A stretch of DNA of 6,269 bases from Porticoccaceae bacterium (GTDB lineage Bacteria; Pseudomonadota; Gammaproteobacteria; Pseudomonadales; Porticoccaceae): the NCBI GenBank assembly GCA_019090225.1, contig JAHRWI010000279.1, positions 1-6,269 of the forward strand, read 5' to 3'. Shown one piece after another: positions 1 through 6,229 of the stretch (the stretch's first letter is position 1; every line of letters starts with the position of its first letter). The notes beneath the pieces were generated by a model. The model saw only the letters and a list, made by a program, of their open reading frames with translations. It had not been told where the DNA came from and did no database searches. The position numbers and the translations under genes are program-made.

Positions 1-451
1 CAATAAACTCGGCTTCACAGCCAGGGTTTATTTCAATCAATAATTTATGGGCTTCCAGAACATCCTGTCGCGCACGCTCTTCGTCGGGGCTACAGGGCAG
101 CTCCTCCAGAGCCGTACCACTTATTTCATGGCTGCGGATCACCTCGAAGTATTCATCCAGGGCCATTACCTCAAGAGTCTTCAATACACCTTCATTGGTG
201 CAAAACAGCAGCGGCGTCAATTCATACATTCGCTGACAGGAAAGCGCCAACTTGGCCAGCAGCCCGAGGGTCGTGCTATCTAGCCCTTCGACATCGCGCA
301 AATCCACAAGCACACTGCTGACATCGCTGGCCTTGAATATAGTATTAATATATTGATTCAGGGAGGTACAGAGGGTTACCCGGACATCCCCGGTCATCTT
401 GATGAGGTAGTTACCCTCGCTCTCGCCCACCAGAATTTTACCTTTATTCAC
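1..451 (-). CDS. STAS-domain anti-sigma-factor antagonist (partial, C-terminus beyond left edge)
   Basis: The reading frame starts at GTG 451-449 and stays open to the left edge, giving 150 residues with no stop seen. It has a STAS fold pattern: an N-terminal strand region (residues 5-25), a helix, the strand SSVLVDLRDV (45-54), then the hallmark LDSTTLG loop (57-63). Ser59 in that loop is the expected phosphorylation site by analogy with SpoIIAA/RsbV/HsbA. In this family the unphosphorylated antagonist binds an anti-sigma factor or other kinase partner and a PP2C phosphatase reactivates it. That phosphatase is very probably the product of the gene just upstream: the two genes overlap by 8 bases (444-451). 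An AGGAAG Shine-Dalgarno at 459-464, 7 bases before the GTG, lies inside the upstream gene and supports this start and translational coupling. Family members are about 160 residues, so little is probably missing. The final target (sigma factor, FlgM-like protein or other) cannot be read from this window. Confidence 0.88.
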   Translation of the reverse strand, partial: MNKGKILVGESEGNYLIKMTGDVRVTLCTSLNQYINTIFKASDVSSVLVDLRDVEGLDSTTLGLLAKLALSCQRMYELTPLLFCTNEGVLKTLEVMALDEYFEVIRSHEISGTALEELPCSPDEERARQDVLEAHKLLIEINPGCEAEFI

Positions 452-1640
452 GACTGGACTTCCTGGTGATTGTCAGCAGGGAAACATCATCCGGGGCATC
501 TTTCATCGCGTCTATATTCAGACTTGTGCAGACACCGTTGTGACTCATATCAGCCCCAGCACAGGCGTCAAGGAAGGATTGCTCCTGTTCCGCCATGCTA
601 CTGCCCGGCAAGCATTCGAGGAGTCCGTCTGAGGCAATAGAGATAGAAAAGCTTTTTGGCAAAGCAATTTCTTCTATAGCCCATTGAACATCGTCAAATA
701 AACCGATCGGCTTACCCTTACCCTGGAGATATTGGGCACCGGACTCGGTGACCATTACCGGCATAGGTTGCTGGGCGGCAGTTGCATAGCGAAGTACATC
801 ACGATGGGTATCGATGGACCCCACTAGCATGGTTAGGTGCTTGTCGACTTTCATGGTCAATACTTGCCGGTTGATATGTTCAAGCAGACCTTCTGGCGCA
901 CGGAGCAAAGCCACCGTGTCATCCTCGTAGGTATGACGCCGGGAAATTTGTCGCACCATAAAACTTAGCATGATGGTAACGAAAGCCGATGAGGCTCCAT
1001 GGCCGGAGACATCTGCCATATAAAAAATCAGAAACCGGTCTAGTAGAACACTGTAACCGACAAAATCACCACTCAGATAAAGCGACGGGACGATCTTGTG
1101 AGCAATTTCATAATCGCCATAGACAAGCCGCTGCTCAGGCAAGACATTAAGCTGGACTTCTCTACCCGCTAGCTGATCCATTTTAAGGGTGTTGAGGCTA
1201 TCCCTTAAATCCCGATTGGCACGTTCAAGCTGGGTCCTGTAATCCATATTTTCCCGATACAGATCCTTAAACGAGCCAGCCCTCTCGATCGCATTGAGCA
1301 TATCAGTATCGTCAAAAGGCTCAATCAGTACATCGATAGCCCCGCGACGGTAGCTGTCGGCAACATCTTCTGGTTGGGGACAGCTAAGAATAGGAATAAC
1401 CGCTAAGCCGGAGTCTCGACAACGCTGGGCAAAGTCTTCATCTATATCTATAACGTGCTCGCCGGATTCGATATCGACAAACATCAGTGCAGGCAGAAAA
1501 TTAGGAATATTTTCCAGGGCCTCGTTGCGAGTATCAACCCGGCTTACCAACCACCCCGCAGATTCTAGATACTGCAGCCAGCGAGAATAACGTTTCTCGT
1601 CTCGGGAGATAATAAGAACACGCTTATTTGTCTCCACCAC
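444..1640 (-). CDS. Response regulator with C-terminal PP2C (SpoIIE-type) serine phosphatase
   Basis: A 398-residue protein with three parts: a receiver domain (about 6-122), a polar coiled-coil linker (about 126-158, rich in E, R, D and L) and a PP2C/SpoIIE phosphatase (about 172-392). The phosphatase metal ligands are visible: SGDF (Asp192), ADVSGHG (Asp210), SDGL (Asp338) and DDVSLL (Asp384/Asp385). In the receiver, Asp14/Glu15 form the acidic pair, Asp56 (FVDIE) is the predicted phospho-acceptor and Ser86 the switch residue. The conserved Lys before Pro is Glu107 (LIEPF), which is unusual. The protein lacks the extra C-terminal kinase domain of HsbR/CrsR, so it is a two-domain form like Pseudomonas PA2798 (from memory). 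It is expected to dephosphorylate the STAS protein encoded next. The start is GTG 1640, with a second GTG directly after it; only a weak GGTAAG-like Shine-Dalgarno precedes it. It lies 43 bases after mlaA and is probably co-transcribed with it. Confidence 0.92.
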   Translation of the reverse strand: MVETNKRVLIISRDEKRYSRWLQYLESAGWLVSRVDTRNEALENIPNFLPALMFVDIESGEHVIDIDEDFAQRCRDSGLAVIPILSCPQPEDVADSYRRGAIDVLIEPFDDTDMLNAIERAGSFKDLYRENMDYRTQLERANRDLRDSLNTLKMDQLAGREVQLNVLPEQRLVYGDYEIAHKIVPSLYLSGDFVGYSVLLDRFLIFYMADVSGHGASSAFVTIMLSFMVRQISRRHTYEDDTVALLRAPEGLLEHINRQVLTMKVDKHLTMLVGSIDTHRDVLRYATAAQQPMPVMVTESGAQYLQGKGKPIGLFDDVQWAIEEIALPKSFSISIASDGLLECLPGSSMAEQEQSFLDACAGADMSHNGVCTSLNIDAMKDAPDDVSLLTITRKSSRE

Positions 1641-1683
1641 ATCTTACCGACGACGTATGCGGGCGGGCATCAGATCTGGATAT

Positions 1684-2430
1684 CTATTGGTATTCGTCAT
1701 CACCGAAATCGTCTTCTACCTGTCCATCCAGAGTCAGATATTCTCGTCGCTGTAAGTAGACATCGCGCATAAAACTATATTTATCACCAGTAATCAGTTT
1801 CTCAGCCTCGAGTAATTCAGCTCTAACTGACAGCACATTCGCACCATATATTTCATTTCGCGTAGGCACGTGATCCACATAGCCTATAGGATTGAGAAAA
1901 GAATCCAGTGCTCGACCCGGCGCGTCCCTAAACGTACTGGGCCCTAAAAAAGGCAATACCAGATACGAACCCTGCCCCATACCCCAGACACCAAAGGTCT
2001 GGCCAAAATCCTCACCGTCTGATTTAGGCATTCCCCAATGTTGGGCCACGTCAAAAAAACCTACCAGGCCAACGGTGCTATTAACAAGAAAGCGTCCGCT
2101 ATCGTTACCCGCCTGACCAAACTTACCTTGCATAACATCATTTACTACACTCAGCACCTCACCGAGGTTACTAAACATTCGACCGACGCCGTGCTCAACC
2201 GGGTTGGGCGTGACTGCGCGATAACCCCGGGCAATGGGCTTTAATAACCATTTGTCAGCCGTGTCGTTAAAGCTAAAGATAGCTCGGTTAAATGTCTCCA
2301 AAGGATCATTGTCGCGACCTTCATCGGCCACAGTGACCGCCGATATTATCAAGGCCCCACATACCAAAGCGCTGCGAAGCAAAGACCGTCTCAACTGCCT
2401 TCCAGCACCTCTCATTCTGTTACCTGTCAT
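1684..2430 (-). CDS. mlaA: MlaA/VacJ family outer-membrane lipid asymmetry protein
   Basis: MlaA sits in the outer membrane with porins and passes mislocalised phospholipids to periplasmic MlaC for return to the inner membrane by MlaFEDB. Family hallmarks are clear: DPLETFNRAIFSFND right after the signal region, GRFLVNSTVGLVGFFDVA in the middle, and EDFGQTFGVWG followed by YLVLPFLGPSTFRDAPG. An acidic tail ends the protein. The start chosen is ATG 2430 (248 residues), because AAGGA at 2439-2443 lies 8 bases upstream; the frame is open to an ATG at 2451 (255 residues), but that codon has no ribosome site. The N-terminus is a basic stretch, then a hydrophobic core (LVCGALIISAVTVA) ending in a plausible signal peptidase I site VTVA/DE. 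The only Cys is inside the hydrophobic core with ALV before it, which does not fit a lipobox, so this copy may not be lipidated. A TAGAAT hexamer at 2489-2494 could be a -10 box but has no good -35. It heads the cluster with the phosphatase and STAS genes. Confidence 0.95.
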   Translation of the reverse strand: MTGNRMRGAGRQLRRSLLRSALVCGALIISAVTVADEGRDNDPLETFNRAIFSFNDTADKWLLKPIARGYRAVTPNPVEHGVGRMFSNLGEVLSVVNDVMQGKFGQAGNDSGRFLVNSTVGLVGFFDVAQHWGMPKSDGEDFGQTFGVWGMGQGSYLVLPFLGPSTFRDAPGRALDSFLNPIGYVDHVPTRNEIYGANVLSVRAELLEAEKLITGDKYSFMRDVYLQRREYLTLDGQVEDDFGDDEYQ

Positions 2431-2438
2431 TAACCTTT

Positions 2439-2443
2439 TCCTT
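2439..2443 (-). promoter_or_regulatory. Ribosome binding site deciding the mlaA start
   Basis: AAGGA on the minus strand, 8 bases before ATG 2430, within a purine-rich run (2434-2445). It favours the internal ATG over the one at 2451, which is preceded by sequence with no Shine-Dalgarno likeness. Confidence 0.6.
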
Positions 2444-2522
2444 CTCATCATCTATTGGCTGTGCAGCCTGTTAGGGTAATGGGCACACATTCTAGTCAAA
2501 CGAATGCCCAGATGGTAGCAAT

Positions 2523-2544
2523 AAAAACCGTCCGTTGATCGGAC
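2523..2544 (-). terminator. Possible Rho-independent terminator, distal to hvfC
   Basis: On the minus strand GTCCG and CGGAC form a perfect 5-bp stem around an ATCAA loop (2530-2544). GG and then five T (2523-2527) follow. The stem is short, so this is either a second terminator after the hvf operon or a chance hairpin. It lies upstream of any likely mlaA promoter, which would separate the two transcription units. Confidence 0.4.
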
Positions 2545-2576
2545 TTGAAGGACTTAACTGAAAGGATTCACCGGGG

Positions 2577-2600
2577 AAAACGAAGGCATCGCGCCTCGTT
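2577..2600 (-). terminator. Probable terminator of the hvfABC operon
   Basis: Ten bases past the hvfC stop codon the minus strand reads CGAGGC, a GCGAT loop, then GCC-T-TCG and TTTT. This gives six paired bases with one bulged T, extendable by two A-T pairs that use part of the T run. Position and T tract suit a terminator, but the T run is short. Confidence 0.5.
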
Positions 2601-2609
2601 AAAAGCAGG

Positions 2610-3413
2610 TCAGGTTTTAAAACCACAGACAATGGAAAGCGCTAGCAACTGCTTGAGGGTGTCTAAACCCGAAGCAAGGATGTGATCACTGTGCTCATAA
2701 CCAATCTCATCGGCAATTTGAACCAGGGCCTCACGGGCGCTACAACGACCTTCTTCCAGCACCTGTAGCAATCGGAAGGTGACGGCGTTGCTTTCCAGGA
2801 AATGGACTTCTTCACTACGATTTCGATAGACGAGCAGGTACGTCGGTGTATCCGGTGCCACCTGGGGCTGGAACTCAGGTCCGATTTTGTGCACCGGATA
2901 TTGATAGCTCAAACGCCAGGCAAGGGGTGACAGGAGGAGTCGACCGTCGAGTAAAGCGGCATCTAGCAGCTCTCCGTCCGGTACGCCGTCGGTGAAACCA
3001 GAGCTGGCAGTGGGGAAATCTTCGGTAGAGACATCGAGGGCTAACTCCACCCATTCGTAATGACTCAATTCAAGCGCAAAGGGTAAGGCTGAAACCACTG
3101 AGGGCTGCTGGTCATTCAAATAAGCGAGAAACTCCTGACTAATCTCGAGAAAATAAGGCGAATGACATTCATGGTCGACGATAAAACCGCGCACCAGTGA
3201 CTGCCAGTCATCAGCACTTAAAAGACTGTGCAATATAGGGAAACCGCCGCTCAAAAAAGATTCGATGTTGTTAAAAATCAGATCCTGGTAGATGAGCAGA
3301 CGACGCGCTTCCACCTTCATCGGCGGCGGATTATTCTTGGGGTTTCTCAAGTGTGCGATCCAGACTCGCTGGGTATCCTGAAAATCAGTAGTGACGGTAT
3401 TTAAGGTGCTCAT
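2610..3413 (-). CDS. hvfC: HvfC/BufC family RiPP maturation partner (DUF2063)
   Basis: A 267-residue soluble protein with no signal peptide. The N-terminal half (about 12-100) has the DUF2063 signature: RRLLIYQDLIFNNIESFL (37-54), a GFPIL turn, then CHSPYFLEISQEFLAYL (83-99). The C-terminal part (about 150-265) is the second domain usual for this family, ending in a helical region resembling a winged-helix fold. Older database names call it a putative DNA-binding protein. For relatives (MbnC, HvfC, BufC) the established role is to form a complex with the DUF692 oxidase and help it act on the precursor peptide, so a maturation role is much more likely here. It is the third gene of the operon, 30 bases after hvfB. 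ATG 3413 is the first possible start, as an in-frame TAA lies two codons upstream; no good Shine-Dalgarno is visible, which suggests coupling to hvfB translation. Confidence 0.92.
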   Translation of the reverse strand: MSTLNTVTTDFQDTQRVWIAHLRNPKNNPPPMKVEARRLLIYQDLIFNNIESFLSGGFPILHSLLSADDWQSLVRGFIVDHECHSPYFLEISQEFLAYLNDQQPSVVSALPFALELSHYEWVELALDVSTEDFPTASSGFTDGVPDGELLDAALLDGRLLLSPLAWRLSYQYPVHKIGPEFQPQVAPDTPTYLLVYRNRSEEVHFLESNAVTFRLLQVLEEGRCSAREALVQIADEIGYEHSDHILASGLDTLKQLLALSIVCGFKT

Positions 3414-3443
3414 AACTTATTAAGTCTGCAAACAGATCCGCAG

Positions 3444-4355
3444 CTAGGCCGTTAAGACTACGGAGTTGTCGGTCGTGCTGGTATGGGATTCGTCTTGCTG
3501 CGCTTGAGCTTCCAAAGATTGCATTTCAATAACCCCGTCTTGCAGTTCGCGGATGGTACTCACTTCCTGAAGTAATTCAGCAACGGGAGGAAAATTAAAG
3601 TCACGTTCAAGCAGCGTCGGGAAAGCACCGAATAACTCATAGGCCTTGTTCAGCAGGGTCCAAACCGGATCAATCACATCTGCACCATGGGTATCGACAC
3701 GTAAATCTTCTGCCTCTACAAAATGACCGGCGACGTGACCATAGGCAATTCGCTCACCGGGTATAGCCCGTAAAAACTCTTCGGCATCGTAACCATGGTT
3801 GATGCTGTTGACGTAAATATTATTAACATCTAGCAATAAACCGCAGTCGGCCTCTTCCAGAACCCCGCGCAAAAATTCGATTTCACTCATATCCCCTTCT
3901 GGGACAGCGTAGTAGGAAACGCTTTCCATAATGATCCGCTGTCCGAGAAAATCCTGGATCTGGCTGATCCGATCGGCCACATACCTCACTGCCTCTTCTG
4001 TAAAGGGAATTGGCAGTAAGTCATAGAGATGGCCGCTATCGCTGCAGTAACTCAGATGTTCAGAATAACTAAGCACCTTGTGTTCTGAGAAGAACTGCTT
4101 AATATCTTTTAAAAAATCCCAATCCAGCGGCGCTGGAGACCCGATAGATAACGACAAGCCATGACAGAGAAAGGGGAAACGTTCGGTGTATTCTCGAAAT
4201 TGTCGACCAAGGCGGCCACCTACATTCACCCAGTTTTCTGGTGCGACTTCCATAAAACTGATGTCATCGTCAGATAACGATAACAACGGGCTCATAAGAG
4301 CCCGTCGCAAGCCCAAACCTGCTCCGCTAAACGGATACTGTTGAGGCATCGTCAT
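3444..4355 (-). CDS. hvfB: HvfB/BufB family multinuclear iron oxidase (MNIO, DUF692), RiPP peptide maturase
   Basis: A 303-residue TIM-barrel enzyme of the DUF692 (MNIO) family, to which MbnB belongs. These enzymes use two or three iron ions and oxygen to remodel cysteines; HvfB installs oxazolone/thioamide groups on HvfA. Candidate iron ligands and active-site residues occur in the family's order: His65 (CHGLSLSIG), His100 (SEHLSY), Glu144 (MESVSYY), Asp176 and Asn179 (LLLDVNNIYVN), His207 and His211 (YGHVAGH), Asp221 and His223 (DTHG), Glu250 and Asp252 (LLERDFNFP). None of the expected positions looks lost. The last 25 or so residues are polar low complexity, beyond the barrel. The start chosen is ATG 4355, with AGGT 7 bases upstream; TTG 4358 and ATG 4349 are alternatives. 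It begins 9 bases after the hvfA stop codon and is likely coupled to it. The substrate is inferred to be HvfA, encoded directly upstream. Confidence 0.95.
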   Translation of the reverse strand: MTMPQQYPFSGAGLGLRRALMSPLLSLSDDDISFMEVAPENWVNVGGRLGRQFREYTERFPFLCHGLSLSIGSPAPLDWDFLKDIKQFFSEHKVLSYSEHLSYCSDSGHLYDLLPIPFTEEAVRYVADRISQIQDFLGQRIIMESVSYYAVPEGDMSEIEFLRGVLEEADCGLLLDVNNIYVNSINHGYDAEEFLRAIPGERIAYGHVAGHFVEAEDLRVDTHGADVIDPVWTLLNKAYELFGAFPTLLERDFNFPPVAELLQEVSTIRELQDGVIEMQSLEAQAQQDESHTSTTDNSVVLTA

Positions 4356-4362
4356 CAAGACG

Positions 4363-4366
4363 ACCT
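4363..4366 (-). promoter_or_regulatory. hvfB ribosome binding site overlapping the hvfA stop codon
   Basis: AGGT on the minus strand shares its first two bases with the TAG stop of hvfA (4365-4367) and lies 7 bases before ATG 4355. This placement suggests that a ribosome ending hvfA can re-initiate on hvfB, and it supports ATG 4355 over TTG 4358. Confidence 0.5.
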
Positions 4367-4751
4367 ATTTACTACCGCCGCACTTGCCTTCGCCACACTT
4401 ACCTTCACCGTCGGCTTTGGTTTTCATCACGGCAGCTTTATCTTCGCCACACTTACCTTCACCGCACTTACCTTCAGCTTTGGTTTTCATCGCGGCAGCT
4501 TTATTTTCACCACACTTACCTTCGCCACACTTACCTTCAGCTTTGGCTTTAGCTTCCATTTTACCTTCGCCACATTTACCTTCGCCACACTTGCCCTCGC
4601 CTTCGGCCTTAGATGCCAGGTTGTAACCGCCGCTCAGCTGATTAAGCTGAAAGGGATTTTCGCTGGCTGAGGCCATGGGTATAGCAATTGCCGAGGCCAT
4701 AAAGGCAGCTCCGACCGCTGCGGCGAGTGGTTTCATCGTATATTTAGCCAT
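4365..4751 (-). CDS. hvfA: HvfA/bufferin family RiPP metallophore precursor with eight EGKCG motifs
   Basis: A 128-residue precursor. Residues 1-29 form a Sec signal peptide: basic start, alanine-rich hydrophobic core, and a signal peptidase I site MASA/SENP. The segment NPFQLNQLSGGYNLA (32-46) follows and resembles the conserved stretch before the repeats in HvfA proteins. Then come eight EGKCG motifs in four tandem pairs, with cysteines at 55/60, 75/80, 96/101 and 119/124. Each pair is followed by a Cys-less partial motif (EGK, ENK, EDK, GSK), and the blocks are joined by Ala/Lys/Met linkers. In the Haemophilus HvfA system the motif cysteines become oxazolone/thioamide pairs that bind copper; related bufferins protect against copper in the periplasm. 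The same is inferred here from the adjacent hvfB and hvfC. All cysteines of the precursor are in the motifs. The start at ATG 4751 is supported by AGGAG 7 bases upstream; a GTG at 4835 would add 28 unlikely residues before the signal peptide. Confidence 0.93.
   Translation of the reverse strand: MAKYTMKPLAAAVGAAFMASAIAIPMASASENPFQLNQLSGGYNLASKAEGEGKCGEGKCGEGKMEAKAKAEGKCGEGKCGENKAAAMKTKAEGKCGEGKCGEDKAAVMKTKADGEGKCGEGKCGGSK
4413..4538 (-). repeat. Two tandem 63-bp copies within hvfA
   Basis: 4413-4475 and 4476-4538 are head-to-tail copies with 57 of 63 bases identical by direct comparison. Each encodes 21 residues: two EGKCG motifs, a Cys-less third motif and an AAxMKTKA linker. Only two residue changes result (Asn83/Asp104 and Ala87/Val108). 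Diverged relatives of the unit flank both sides, giving the four motif pairs across 4377-4598. Confidence 0.9.
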
Positions 4752-4758
4752 TGAGAAT

Positions 4759-4763
4759 CTCCT
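4759..4763 (-). promoter_or_regulatory. hvfA ribosome binding site
   Basis: AGGAG (extended AGGAGAT) on the minus strand, 7 bases before ATG 4751. It is the strongest Shine-Dalgarno in the operon and fixes the hvfA start just before the signal peptide. Confidence 0.8.
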
Positions 4764-4774
4764 GGTTTGACTAG

Positions 4775-4790
4775 TTGGAATAGTTTCCAA
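4775..4790. promoter_or_regulatory. Perfect palindrome in the hvfA leader, possible operator
   Basis: TTGGAA and TTCCAA form a perfect 6-bp inverted repeat around a 4-base spacer, 24 bases upstream of the hvfA start. On the minus strand it contains GGAAACTA, also present once at 4857-4864. It could be a regulator site or a small RNA hairpin in the leader. No regulator is encoded nearby, so its identity is open. Confidence 0.35.
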
Positions 4791-4834
4791 TATTAAGGTT
4801 TTGTAGCCCGCACCCATCTGGCCACAAGCTGACA

Positions 4835-4864
4835 CTATGACAGAGTGCTTGCTGGTTAGTTTCC
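4835..4864 (-). promoter_or_regulatory. Candidate ECF-sigma-type promoter for hvfABC
   Basis: On the minus strand GGAAACT (4858-4864) is followed after 16 bases by GTCATAG (4835-4841). This spacing and these cores resemble promoters of extracytoplasmic-function sigma factors (GGAAC and GTC type). Some bufferin operons are known to be under ECF sigma control, which makes the match relevant. Transcription from here would leave a leader of about 75 bases containing the palindrome. No convincing sigma-70 pair was seen: TAATAT at about 4790-4795 lacks a -35. Two short degenerate boxes can occur by chance. Confidence 0.3.
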
Positions 4865-4940
4865 ACGATTAATAGTTTTTTGCAACAGACCTTTCCAGCC
4901 CCTCAGGATCAGGGAGCGAACAATCCGAAAGCAGGTAGCA

Positions 4941-6229
4941 TTAATCGAGCGCCGTTTCGATAAGCTGTAACTGCCTGCTCAGCCTTTTATTTGACACCGG
5001 CACGATTGTTTTCAGCTGCTGCGCGTAATGGGATACATAATACTCTTCGATCATAAAACGGAAGGTCTTTATCTGCTCTCGAAGCGCTGGCAAACATTCG
5101 TCTTCCCCGTCTCGCAATCTCGCTAAGGCCGCTGTAAACCCCGTAATCTGTTCAGAAAAATCATCCTCCTGCTGGGATTTCTGCAAATGTTTTTCAATTC
5201 GTTGATGCATCGCTTTTATATATTTTGAATACTGCCGCAGCCAGTAAATACCCGCATCAAAACAGAATCCTGGCGTCAGTAAGCTGGCTAAATGCGACAG
5301 TATTTGAGCACTTACATCAGGAAAATTGTTTAATTTATCACGCCTTGCGCTGTGCAGATTTGCGAGCTGCTCGGCTAAGCCAAAGATAATCACCTCGATC
5401 TCTCGGCAAATATTGACGACCTCATTTTCACCCGTTTCTAGCTGTGCAAAAAAATCGACCCGACTGCGTGGTAAGGGTTTATCTCTAAAACACGCCTCAA
5501 AAAAAGCCGTGCGAATAATATCTTCTGAGAGTATGTTGCGATCTGGCAACTGAGCGGCCTTGAGCAGTAGATCCTTTTTCTTAAACAGATCTTTATGCAG
5601 ATATTTGACAGTTTGCAGGTTCTCCTGCATGGCCAGTTGAATCACGCCCCCACCCATCTGATACTCTGCCAACTCAGCGCTATCGCAAAGCCTCACTGAG
5701 ACACTGTCCCCATCGTCATGCAAGGTTGGATAGACCCGAATGGTGTGCTTATTTTTTTTAATCAGATGAACGTCAGGCAAGTCATCAAAATCCCACTGCG
5801 TAAGCCCACTACGCTCATATTCTGGCGCGGCATTGTTTTCGATGGACGACTGAACATGCTGCCGATAGCTAGCACGCAGGGCTTCCAGGTCTCTGGAATT
5901 TTCAAGCACGCGACCTTGCTCATCAAGCAATCGGAAATTCATTCGATAAAACACATCCAGTGTCTCAGCCTGCCAGGCATCTACCGGAACCGTTGCGCTG
6001 CCCATAAAAGCCAGTTGTTCGCCGAGCACCTCGTGGAGAGGTCTGTTATCGACTTCTAATCGAGGCAGCAAGCGGTCGACAAATTCGGGCACAGGAACAA
6101 AGTTTTTACGCCATTGTTTGGGTAGCTTTTTTATCAGCGCAATACATTTATCCCTGAGTAAACCTGGCACCAGCCAGTCAAAACGGTATTTAGGCACCTG
6201 GTGCAAGATGCTGATGGGGATGGCAACAC
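4941..6229 (-). CDS. hrpA: ATP-dependent RNA helicase HrpA, C-terminal DUF3418 part (partial, 5' end missing)
   Basis: The frame is open from the genomic end at 6229 to TAA at 4941-4943, about 429 residues. It starts inside the DUF3418 domain: FDWLVPGLLRDKCIALIKKL, then PKQWRKNFVPVPEF, both typical of HrpA. The YRMNFRLLDEQGRVL and LTQWDFDDLPD stretches further on also fit. HrpA proteins are about 1300 residues, ordered DEAH helicase, HA2, OB-fold, DUF3418, so all ATPase motifs lie outside the window. HrpA is a 3'-5' RNA helicase linked to mRNA processing and, in E. coli, to rescue of collided ribosomes. A TTG at 6206 looks like a start but is internal: the same frame continues upstream with a sensible protein sequence to 6229 and only stops (TAA 6237-6239) inside the adapter. 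The C-terminus is intact. hvfA begins 189 bases downstream and probably has its own promoter. Confidence 0.93.

Noticed and set aside
47..283. Plus-strand open frame opposite the STAS gene
   Set aside because: The minus-strand frame shows a clear STAS motif and coupled start; the plus-strand product resembles nothing and lacks a ribosome site.
1892..2479. Three plus-strand open frames opposite mlaA
   Set aside because: They lie antisense to a well conserved mlaA and overlap each other in different frames; no independent coding evidence.
2489..2517. Sigma-70 promoter for mlaA (TAGAAT with a -35 at 2512-2517)
   Set aside because: The -10 matches well, but the hexamer 17 bases upstream (TACCAT) does not resemble TTGACA; the nearby TTGACT has no good partner downstream.
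2610..3413. DUF2063 protein as a DNA-binding regulator
   Set aside because: The old name rests on a structural likeness; the operon with a DUF692 oxidase and an EGKCG precursor points to peptide maturation.
4341..4670. Plus-strand open frames (4341-4670 and 4384-4626) with repetitive Phe/Thr- or Pro/Ser/His-rich products
   Set aside because: They are antisense images of the hvfA repeats; the simple codon periodicity keeps all frames free of stops. No ribosome site or family likeness.
4752..4835. 28-residue N-terminal extension of HvfA from GTG 4835
   Set aside because: It would bury the signal peptide, has no Shine-Dalgarno, and overlaps the candidate -10 box; ATG 4751 has a strong ribosome site.
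4895..4920. Hairpin CCCT/AGGG after hrpA as a terminator
   Set aside because: Only four pairs around a seven-base loop and no T run directly after it.
5326..6059. Plus-strand open frames (5326-5553 and 5718-6059) opposite hrpA
   Set aside because: They are shadows of the conserved DUF3418 coding sequence.
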